Origin: Apoda limacodes
Lineage: Eukaryota; Arthropoda; Insecta; Lepidoptera; Limacodidae
Length of the DNA stretch: 64,000 nucleotides
Assembly (NCBI GenBank): GCA_946406115.1
Contig: OX291545.1
Coordinates: forward strand, 22,315,153-22,379,152
Direction of reading: 5' to 3'
The stretch's first letter is position 1. Each line of letters starts with the position of its first letter. This document shows, in pieces, positions 56,223 through 64,000 of this stretch. The translations under genes were made by a program, and so were the position numbers. Under the pieces are notes generated by a model. The model ran no database searches, was not told where the DNA came from, and saw nothing but the letters and a program-made list of their open reading frames with translations.

Positions 56223-56448
56223 CTGTAATTTGAAAACAGAACGAGTTTTTTTTAAACCCGAACATTGATAACTAAAGTGATAACTCATCAAGTTTTATTT
56301 AAATTCCGGGCTGGCATAACAAAAATAATGCGCCATTAAATTATTTAAAATGAGTAAAAAAGAAATCGACCTTTTAACTATTAAAACTATTTTTATTATT
56401 GTCAAAATAATTACTTTATGTTCACTTCACCTACTATAATAACTTTAA

Positions 56449-57535
56449 ATGAGTTCTGGGAGGGATGAAGACATTTTAACACCATCTGAAATACAAGAAG
56501 CTGCAAAAGCTATTATTGGAAAATGTTTACCACCGAAATCGAAGGACAGAAAAGTACATGAAAACGTATTAAAATTTTATTCAATGGAAAAACGAAAGGA
56601 AACCTATATCGTTGACTGAAAACTTTTTGAAATGGCTACAGAAGTAAAACAAAATACAGTGTGGGTAATGTATTCTATGTATCTAAAATGTACGATACCA
56701 ATGAAACAAAATAGGTGCGTTTTGTTAACTGCTTCAATGCGTTCAATGTCATAATCCTGCCAAGTTAAATAGTCATTAATTATGTATAACACAGTACATA
56801 CCTTGGTTCATTCTCTTTGGCAGGATTACCGCATTATAAAGGTACATTATGTCGGTCAACAAAACAGCACTAATATAAACTTGAAACAATACCAACAATT
56901 GACTACAATGCTAAAAAGGCAGTCTGACGTATAGAAATGCAAACAATCTAAAGTTTTGACATCATCTAATGTAAAAACGTTTTTATACAAAGCACCGGAC
57001 AGTGAATGTCTGGACCACAAACTAAGTATGTTTAAAAATTGCAGTTCTAATACGTAGATAACCGACGTATTATTCCTGCATAAAAGAACTTTTGTTTTTG
57101 TTGCAGGTCGCTCTTACTTTTGGCATATATTAAGCATCTCGAAGCAATGAAATAACCAATGTTTCTGTAAAGGATGTTGAAAACTGTGACGGTGTGACTA
57201 AGATTGATCGCACATTTGTAGTCCGAAATGAATGCCCAGAAATAGTACAGAAGTAAACGAGTTCACGCCAAACAGATGTCAAATCTGACAAATTTTTTTA
57301 AACTACAAAAATAATAAGTGTACAAAACAGGTCATTAGCAGACACAACATTGCCGTTGTACCAAAGGCAATTGCTACTTATTTAAATTTGTCGAATCCTG
57401 AATTGTATACTGGGCACTGCTTCCGTCGTACTTCAGCGACTCTCGTTGCTGACAGTGGAGCAAACTTAAACAGAGTATCAAAGTCATCAGTATCAAAGTT
57501 ACATAGAAGACTCTGTAGAACATAAAATCAAAATT
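56449..57535 (+). pseudogene. Crypton-type tyrosine recombinase remnant, nearly full length
   Basis: From ATG at 56449 the plus strand reads MSSGRDEDILTPSEIQEAAK, LPPKSKDRKV, then after a stop VWVMYSMYLK, then NINLKQYQQLTTMLKRQSDV, SKVLTSSNVKTFLYKAPDSE, CLDHK. The catalytic half follows: VALTFGIY with ASR (Arg codon 57140-57142), a central region with stops, PKAIATYLNLSNPELYTGHC with FRRTSATLVADSGANL (the HxxR box, His 57415-57417, Arg 57424-57426) and YIEDSVEHKI (nucleophile Tyr 57500-57502, in a shifted frame; the RHGGW segment before it is deleted). The family mobilises Crypton DNA through R-H-R-Y chemistry. LDHK and VALTF are separated by 85 bases (57022-57106) that end TTTTGTTTTTGTTGCAG and start CTAAGTATG, one base from a splice donor. 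Removing them joins frame and motif, so a fossil intron is likely. Confidence 0.8.
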
Positions 57536-57731
57536 TAATGAACAAATCGATACCTAGCCCTACACGTATCGTCAAAGAATACGAATAGAAATAAAAGACA
57601 TTAGCACAAACAACAAAGAGGTAAAAAAACTAACATACAACAAATAACATCTATGAATATGTCAAAACGAATACTATTCCTGGGAAATCCAATTTCAGTT
57701 TTGAAAACTGTACCTTCACCAATTGTTTTTT

Positions 57732-57737
57732 AAATAA
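57732..57737 (+). terminator. Candidate polyadenylation signal after the Crypton remnant
   Basis: AATAAA lies about 200 bases after the recombinase end, on the same strand. Position only supports it. Confidence 0.3.
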
Positions 57738-57762
57738 ACTTGTATGTTATTGTTTTAATTTA

Positions 57763-57884
57763 CACGCATGTTTGTGAAAAGCACGATACAAGCTTTGTCA
57801 CAACTGAGCATAACCGGACTCTGTGATGCGTTCCTTGGCTCGCATACTTACGATCGCCCGGTTATGTAAATATTGCGGGCCGCT
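57763..57884 (+). repeat. Foldback repeat, copy 2 (copy 1 at 31297-31430)
   Basis: CACGCATGTTTGTGAAAAGC, CTGAGCATAACCGGACTCTG and CGCCCGGTTATG follow the same order as copy 1, ending TTGCGGGCCGC. Confidence 0.75.
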
Positions 57885-58611
57885 ATATTTTATTTTGAAC
57901 ATTAAATACATGCATAGTATAACCTTTTCTCAATTTTTATTTTATTAATTATAATTACAGGATAAAAGAAATAAAAACATAACTGTGGTTAATCTCTTAA
58001 TGCTGTGTCACGTAATAAATAAAGCTGGAGTCACTATTTTCACCCCTAGGAAGATTGTTTAAGTTGGACCAGTGCCACAACGGCTAAAGGAAACGCAAAG
58101 TACAAAATTCATTCTCCATACCACTTAACAATCCGTGTATTTTACAACAAAACGAATTATCTTAGATTTATGTTAATTCAAATGGAAACACGTAAAAACA
58201 AAAGAAAATAGTACAAAGGGTAATAAATACGAAACAGGTCAAATACTTGTTCGTGGCGACAAAAATCGCAATCATGGTTTCCACTTCTTTCTCTTCCACA
58301 AATAATTGATTAAAAATAGATATTTCACGTGATTCTTCTATACGTTTTTCAATATATTTCTTTGGGTTTTAATTTCATTTCCCGTGAAAAGCAACACGTC
58401 AGACATGGTTCGAGACGGCTTTCCCATATTGTTCGAAGGTATTTTCGCCGGACCCTTGTCAAAGTCAGGGCTCATTGACTTTGGTATCGACTGTGACGCA
58501 AGACTTATGTGTTTTGAACCGGGAATAAAACGTTTTTTAACCTGATTTAAATTAAATGAGACTTATTGAATGAAAAATGAAATGGTTTTGACCTCATTCT
58601 TTTGTTTCTCA
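57885..58611. other. Unassigned sequence with two short shared blocks
   Basis: GGAAGATTGTTTAAGTTGGA, CCAGTGCCACAACGGC and ACGCAAAGTAC (about 58048-58100) have a partner at 60520-60575. The GACCC.TGTCAAAGTCA block recurs at 58450. No gene was recognised. Confidence 0.4.
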
Positions 58612-58705
58612 ATTCATCCTTGCACTTCCCGCGAATGTTGTGAAATGAGCTGCCTGCCAAGGTTTTCTCTAAGGACTACAGTATGGGGCTATTCAAAAAA
58701 GCGCA
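58612..58705 (+). mobile_element. LINE A fragment
   Basis: TTCCCGCGAATGTTGTGAAA, TGAGCTGCCTGCCAAGG and TTCTCTAAGGACTACAGTAT encode the LWNELPAKVFSKDYSMG block with one frame break; the copy stops at about GGCTATTCAAAAAAG. Confidence 0.8.
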
Positions 58706-58850
58706 TCTTCAGGCCGCTTGTCTTGTTGCTCTTGGTGATATAAGACGCCGCGCTGCTCCGCCATGCACCGCGCGGCGCATTCCATCGTCGCGCGACGCAT
58801 CTTCAAGCCGCTTCATGTCGCGTCGCGTCTCGGTCAGAGCTAACCCCATA
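58706..58850. other. G+C-rich patch with a short internal repeat
   Basis: GCGCATCTTCAGGCCGCTT (about 58701) recurs as GACGCATCTTCAAGCCGCTT (about 58796). The stretch is rich in CGCG and unlike its A+T-rich surroundings. It begins exactly where the LINE A fragment stops, so it may be sequence joined at a breakpoint. Confidence 0.5.
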
Positions 58851-58914
58851 GTATTATTAGATAATCTTATGCCATAACAAACATTTTCTTTTATTAAGTA
58901 AACTATTTGTCATA

Positions 58915-59150
58915 TCCTACTAATATTATAACCGTGAAAGTTTGTAAGTTTGTTTGTTTTTTATTCAATAAAACCGCAACGAAGCATCCAATTGAGCTGA
59001 AATTTGGCACAGAGATAGTTGAAAAGATTATAAAAGACATAGGCTACTATGATTACTACTTTTATTCCGGATTTTACGCCGTAGGAATCCTACACCCATA
59101 AGCAAACTTATGGTAGGCGGAGCCGCTGGCAAAAGCCAGTATTATTATAA
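58915..59150 (+). repeat. 'TACTAATATTATAA' moth repeat
   Basis: CCTACTAATATTATAACCGT, GAAAGTTTGTAAGTTTGTTT, TGAGCTGAAATTTGGCACAG, AGACATAGGCTACTATGATT, and the end GGTAGGCGGAGCCGCTGGCA form a typical copy in plus orientation. Confidence 0.7.
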
Positions 59151-59605
59151 AATTATATATTGTTTTCAGAATCAAAATTATTTATACTCTGCTCATTATG
59201 CTATATGAAATTAAATATAACCCTGAGTCCGTCAGATTGTTAGAAATGAGAATATAGATCCATTAGCTGAAGGAAGCTCCGTCAGATAAGTTTGTTGCTA
59301 ATATATTTGCGATTACGGGGGACTAAAACATGTGAAGGTACTTCGAGTTAGTAATCTGTCCTATGGACTGCGCAATATTCTCACGTTTTGCCACACTTTA
59401 GAAAGAGACAAAGTTGGTATCTTTCTCATGTCATGTATCTTGTACACCACTCGTTTGCTTCGTCTCTGTCGTGTGACCAGGAGGTACTGGTACCGGGCTG
59501 CTAAGCAAGATTCTGTTATGACATGAGAAATCGACTACAGAGAGATAGTTGATATGAGGTATGACCATAAATTGAATGTTAATTAACCGAGTGATATCCA
59601 TTGAT
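59151..59605. other. Unassigned sequence
   Basis: No gene or repeat was recognised. Confidence 0.4.
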
Positions 59606-59608
59606 CGG

Positions 59609-59830
59609 GTCCGCGGCTCAGTGGGTATAATGACCCGACTGCTGAATCGAGGGATGTGGGTTCGATTTCTGTATAAGACAAACATTTATTATTTATAAGA
59701 TTGTCTAGAAACTGGGATTTTTCTATGTATGATATGTATGTATTCGCAAAAAAAGTTATGTATATATATTTGTATCCGTTGTCTGGTATCCATAGCACCA
59801 GCTTTGCTTAGTTTGGGACCAGGCGGTTGT
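59609..59830 (+). mobile_element. tRNA-derived SINE S1, best copy
   Basis: GTCCGCGGCTCAGTGGGTAT (A box) and GTGGGTTCGATTTC (B box) form the tRNA-like head, followed by AGACAAACATTTATT and, at the end, CACCAGCTTTGCTTAGTTTG, GGACCAGGCGGTTGT. Confidence 0.85.
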
Positions 59831-59839
59831 AAATACTAG

Positions 59840-60358
59840 AAGTAAAAATAAGCTGTTGGTGCATGATACACGTCTACACAAAATAAGTAACTCTTTTATG
59901 GGGCAATGTATACACTTGTACAACAAAGTTCCCAATAAAATTCAAAATCTATCAATAAGTAAATTTAAATCTTTTATCAAGCAGGTACTTTGTAAAAAGG
60001 CATACTACAATATTTCAGACTATGTAAATGATAAAAATCCTTGGGACTGATGATGCTCAATTACAGGATGCATAGGTAAACCAAATTATAATGGAAATAA
60101 CATAAAATTGTACGACTAAATTTTTTTTATTTAAATCATTAATTGTATTTTAGTTTATTTATATTATTGATAGTGTTTTTAAAAGAGTAACTATCGAGTT
60201 TCTTGCCGGATTCTTCTCGGTAGAAATCAACAACATTGTGAACCGGCGGGAAGGTAGGAGGGTTCAAAAAATAATATTTTATAACTTTGACGATTCAAAA
60301 GTGATTGTAAAATCCTTATTTGAATAAACTATTTGACTTTTGACTTTTTTGACTTTTG
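59840..60358 (+). pseudogene. LINE C: C-terminus and 3' end of a CR1/Jockey-like LINE
   Basis: The plus frame to the stop at 60048-60050 reads VHDTRLHKISNSFMGQCIHL, YNKVPNKIQNLSISKFKSFI, KQVLCKKAYYNISDYVNDKN. This 'S....  LYNK.P..I..L....FK..I...L..KAYY....Y.' layout is the usual C-terminus of CR1/Jockey-like ORF2. The 3' UTR contains GTTTCTTGCCGGATTCTTCT, GACGATTCAAAAGTG and TTATTTGAATAAACTATTTG, ending in repeated GACTTTT units. It starts directly after the SINE at 59830 and is heavily 5'-truncated. Confidence 0.75.
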
Positions 60359-60989
60359 GCTGTGTGTAATGTCCAAAAAAAAGAAAATTTGATTTGCCAG
60401 TCAGCGGCCTTAAATTTAATAATTCAAACTTTAATATTGCAGTCGTTAATTTTCTCGAAGTTCCAGTTTATTTAACTTTTATTACCGTTTCACATAACTG
60501 TAGCCGTTATCGTCGCCCAGCGGAAGATTGTTTTACTTGGAATTGTGCCATAACGGCGTAAGGAAGTACAAAGTATAAATATATTTTGCATGCTACTTAA
60601 AAGTCTATGCAATTTATCGTATACCAGACGACATAGAGTTATAGACGTTTTAAAAAAAAAAAAAAAGTAGAAACAAAACTTAATTTAGTACTTAGCTACC
60701 TACAATGTTTCTCAAAGTTTTCCATAATACTTAGAAAATAAAATGAACATTCATATACATATTGCAAACAACATAGAAATGTACATTTAGGGAACAAACT
60801 TCTGTCGCACATTAAAGTTAATACTTAGGTACTCGACTTTTCAACACAAAAATGTATTTAAATTTTTAATTCTATGTTGTTGAAATATAGTTACGCATGG
60901 AAAACCCATTTTTTGTGAATTGCCCTCAATTAAATCAAAGATTGAATGTCCAATTAATGTGATAATTATAGAATACTAGTTTTGGACAA
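60359..60989. other. Unassigned sequence with one shared block
   Basis: About 60520-60610 pairs with 58048-58140 (see there). Otherwise A+T-rich with no recognised gene. Confidence 0.4.
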
Positions 60990-61212
60990 ATCACACAGCG
61001 CCGCCCGTCTGGTCCTAAATTAAGCAAAGCTTGTAATACGAGTAAATTGTAATAAGTATACTTTTTTTGTAAAAATATACTAAGTAAATATATATTATAC
61101 ATAAAAAAACACCGAGACTCAAGACAAACTCAAATGTTTATCGCATAAATGTTTTGTCCGGTCCAATCCACGCCCCTCAGTTTAGCAGGCTGACCATTAC
61201 ACACTGAGCCAA
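60990..61212 (-). mobile_element. tRNA-derived SINE S1, minus copy
   Basis: The plus strand runs from CACACAGCGCCGCCCGTCTG through AAATTAAGCAAAGCTTGTAA and ACCGAGACTCAAGACAAACT to the decayed B box (GGTCCAATCCACGCC) and A box (ACACTGAGCCA). Confidence 0.75.
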
Positions 61213-61861
61213 TTTATTTAACTTTTTTTTATTAATATTTGATATATCCACTTTAATGTTTAACAAGAAAAAAATATTCATTCTTAAAGTGGTTTCCGTC
61301 CGATTCAAATTCAGATGCAAACGAACAAACAGGTCTTATTCGTTCAGACTATTTGGAAAAACCAATGATAATTTATAGTATCTATACAAATATCAAAAAG
61401 AGCTAAATTTCGTATGTTTCTATGTAAGGAGTACTCACTGCAACTGGTGAACCAAAATTAAAAATATTTTAAATTAAAGCTAAGTATACTATTTCTGAGA
61501 AGCATTTTAATTAATTTTCTTTTTTTTGAATATCAATAATAAGGAAAAATAAAGGCACTATTCCTTTACGTTGCGACGACGCATCGGAGTGACCATATTT
61601 CTTTGGGCTCGGATAGCTAGAAAGTCAGAAAAGGATACAGAATATTTTTGATCCCGATCCAGAGCTCCCACAGTCATTTTTTTTTCCTGGGGGATCGCAG
61701 AATCTCGACCTTACGTCATAACGATGCATACTTTCAATTTGACTTTTGGCACAAAGGTAGGTATTCTCCAATTCCTGTAACTAAGTCCTGCAATAAGAGT
61801 ATGCCATTAAGTGTATTCAAACAAAAATTAAAACGTCAATGTTTAGTTGTTTGTAATTTAA
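61213..61861. other. Mostly unassigned; possible LINE C-terminus at 61650-61855
   Basis: A plus frame reads FDFWHKGRYSPIPVTKSCNK, SMPLSVFKQKLKRQCLV, with a weak likeness to LINE C-termini ('..p.s...FK..LK..L'). It ends against the repeat at 61862. Not firm. Confidence 0.3.
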
Positions 61862-62298
61862 AAAAAAAAGGCTTAATTGCGAGTCGGACTCACACACGAA
61901 GGGTTCTGTACCATTATCTATAAAAACGGCAAAAAACACGTTTTTTGTATGGGAGCCCCCCCTTAAATATTTGTTTTATTTTATTAGATTAATTATTTAT
62001 TTTTAAAGTGACAATATAAATAAATATTCTGTGAATATTTTAGGCGCCTCACTGTAGCCGTTATTAATATCGAGCAAAAAAATCACAATTTTGTATGGGA
62101 GCACCCTTAAATATTTATTTTATTCTGTTCTTTAGTATTTGTTGTTATAGCGGCAACAGAATACATCTTCTGTGAAAATTTCAACTGTCTAGCTATCAGG
62201 GTTCATGAGATACAGCCTGGTGACAAACAGACCGACGGACGGACGGATGAACAGCGGAGTCTTAGTAATAGGGTTCCTTTGGGTAGGGAACCCTAACA
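61862..62298 (+). repeat. GTTCCGTAC-family repeat, full-length reference copy
   Basis: Head AAAAGGCTTAATTGCGAGTC, GAAGGGTTCTGTACCATTAT; body TTGTATGGGAGC.. (twice), TAGCGGCAACAGAATACATC, GTTCATGAGATACAGCCTGG; end GACCGACGGACGGACGGATG, AGTCTTAGTAATAGGGTTCC and GGGAACCCTAA. About 437 bases, non-coding. It shows the uninterrupted form of the element split at 20941. Confidence 0.85.
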
Positions 62299-62745
62299 AT
62301 CATATTTACATTAAATACTGAACCCTCAAGTCCGATACGCAATTGACCGATTACTTTTAAGATTTTTGAAATTATTATACCTTAATTACTTTTAAGAATG
62401 TTGAAATTATTATATTGAATGTTGGATTGATCGTAAAAATATTTATTTCACTTAAACATGGGTTTTAATTTTCTGTTTGTTTAAGTCTGTATATAGGTAA
62501 TAAGGAAAAAGCTCGGTGCTGATTAACTGAGTGTTTATGTTATATTTCCTAAAAGAAATGAAATAAGTTATTTAATAAAAGAAAATAGCAAAACTTGATC
62601 TATAAAAACAAATTATTCTTCAGCTTCAAACACGTCTTTTCAAAAATTAGGCATAATTTATGAAGAAGTTTCTAGTAGTGCAAAAAGGTTAGTGGAAATT
62701 TGAAGTAACTTCATATTGCTGAAGTGTTTTGTGTAAGTGGTTGTT
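62299..62745. other. Unassigned A+T-rich sequence
   Basis: No gene or repeat was recognised. Confidence 0.4.
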
Positions 62746-63190
62746 GGAGGAAGGCTTTGTAGGTGTCGGCGACGGCGCGCCGGCGGAGGCGTGCCCGCCG
62801 GTACTGGCGCCGCCCGAACGCCCGCCCGCCCGACCGCTGTTGCCACCAGCTCGACAGTAGGTTTGTGTCGTTTTGGCTGACCGCATGACTCCGTATTCCG
62901 CTTAATCGCTGTGCTCGTTGTAGCCTGTGTAATCGGGTACGTGCAACACGCGCTTACACTTCTCCCCTCGGCAAACAACGCTAGCTTACGCCAGTTTTGC
63001 TTAAACTTTGGCCAAAAAACTTTTTGTGAACTTTAAAAGTAAAACTGAACCGGCGGGGAAGTTAAAAAGCAGTGAAGAGGCTGAGCGCAGCACGCAGCGA
63101 GTCTCAGGTACCTACTGTGTCTACGCTGCATCCCCATTTCCTTCACCCTTACTTCGCGTTATGCGTCGCAGTCTCGGCAGAGGCCGCTAC
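62746..63190 (+). promoter_or_regulatory. G+C/CpG-rich patch, possible promoter or first exon
   Basis: CGACGGCGCGCCGGCGGAGG, CGCCCGCCCGCCCGACCGC and later GAGGCTGAGCGCAGCACGCA stand out in the A+T-rich background. CTCAG|GTACCT at about 63107 would be a good splice donor for a non-coding first exon on the plus strand. Open frames on both strands (62658-62978 minus, 63008-63295 plus) lack recognisable domains and are likely due to base composition. Strand is a guess from the donor. Confidence 0.3.
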
Positions 63191-64000
63191 GCATATCCAC
63201 ACGTGAATGAATCATATAACTTTATGTTCTATACTTTTTATGACAGCAAATCATCTAACAACCTGTTACATAAAAGAATATACAACGAGAGATAACACAT
63301 TTTCACAATAGGGAATCAAACCACCACTTCTCTACATTTCTGCAATCAAATTTAGCAAGCTAAATTAGGTAATCAAAGATTGCGTAAGATGGCCCAAGAA
63401 AGAAGCTTATCGCTGGAGTTACTAATATTATATGTGGTGGTTTATTGACGATATACCAATGGGAATACTTAAATCAACAACGCTGTTGTATATAAGTAAA
63501 AAAATACCTACTACTGGAAACAAAGTCGAAACTTAAATATTCGATAAGTCATCCTCCGCTACACGAGAAAATATTCATGTTAGCTTATATAAATTGTCTA
63601 TCTAAATATTCCGAGCAAGGGCACTGAAGACGAAGATCTGTAGCGTGTCAGATTCGAGTATACATATTCAATGCGATCAACGTTACGAACGAAGGGGCCA
63701 CCGAAATCCAATCGCATTAAAACGGTAAAAAATAAAAGGGTAGAAATACAAGTTTTCCTCAAATAAACATAACAATTTCCATTTCATCGCCTCTCAAGGC
63801 GGCCAGACAAATTAAAGAACATTTTTCTCGCCTTGCTCTCGCTTTACTTAGCTCTACAGGGCCCATAAAACTTAACTACCCGCCGTAACCACGACTAATT
63901 ATTAGGGTGGGTTTACATAACGTATTTATGAGGTGGAGATTTAATACCAGCGCTTCGGTCTCGGATGGCCTGTTATCGTAACGTTAAAAAGTTGTCCTCT
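63191..64000. other. Unassigned sequence; end block less repeat-like
   Basis: No gene was recognised. The last 220 bases are less A+T-rich, contain no known repeat, and could be unique regulatory or flanking DNA of a gene beyond the window. Confidence 0.3.

Noticed and set aside
61648..61923. Possible LINE C-terminus
   Set aside because: Only a weak FKQKLK-type likeness; it lacks the residues shared by LINE C and the tail motif, so it is kept as a note only.
62658..62978. 106-codon minus frame rich in Ala, Pro and Arg
   Set aside because: It runs through a G+C-rich patch where stop codons are rare, and the sequence is compositionally biased without a domain.

Overview
The window looks like intergenic nuclear DNA from a moth or butterfly. 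It is strongly A+T-rich. It holds one convincing host protein gene, and most of the recognisable sequence is decayed mobile DNA of kinds common in Lepidoptera: tRNA-derived SINEs, 5'-truncated Jockey-like and CR1-like LINEs, a mariner remnant, Crypton-type tyrosine recombinase remnants, MITEs, and a moth-wide repeat carrying the GTTCCGTAC signature. The host gene resembles ommochrome-binding protein, a family best known from Manduca, which also points to Lepidoptera. No prokaryotic organisation, CRISPR array or defence island is present.

Layout. 1-5.4 kb: a hairpin, a mariner transposase remnant (minus), the ommochrome-binding-protein-like gene (2618-3412, plus) with an apparent 5' intron, then repeats and a fragment of an R1-type LINE. 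5.4-11 kb: mostly unassigned, with a 59-bp palindrome, a 53-bp tandem array, and a Crypton recombinase remnant ending at a palindromic MITE. 11-15 kb: a pair of ~370-bp inverted repeats about 2.4 kb apart, with GTTCCGTAC-family pieces between them. 15.9-17.7 kb: the longest copy of a Jockey-like LINE ('LINE A'), which also leaves eight shorter pieces elsewhere. 18-24 kb: more repeats, including a hAT-like MITE made largely of GTCTTG units and a SINE whose head derives from 5S rRNA. 24.1-25.9 kb: an inverted duplication of the 3' end of a cysteine-rich insect gene of unknown function. 26-31 kb: SINEs and MITEs. 33.1-36.4 kb: a CR1-like LINE ('LINE B') flanked by a separate inverted repeat. 37-56 kb: sparse LINE and SINE fragments in long unassigned A+T-rich DNA. 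56.4-57.5 kb: a second, more complete Crypton remnant that appears to keep a fossil intron. 57.8-62.3 kb: repeats and LINE 3' ends. 62.7-63.1 kb: a G+C-rich patch that could be a promoter or first exon.

The genes do not form a pathway. The host gene would make a secreted pigment-binding protein. Everything else that codes is a remnant of selfish elements with stops or frameshifts. I found no clearly new functional system. The most interesting items are structural: the GTCTTG-filled hAT MITE with its target duplication, the 5S-derived SINE fused to the GTTCCGTAC module, the Crypton copy with a mutated splice donor, and the head-to-head cysteine-rich gene copies. All family assignments come from motif recognition by eye, with no database search.
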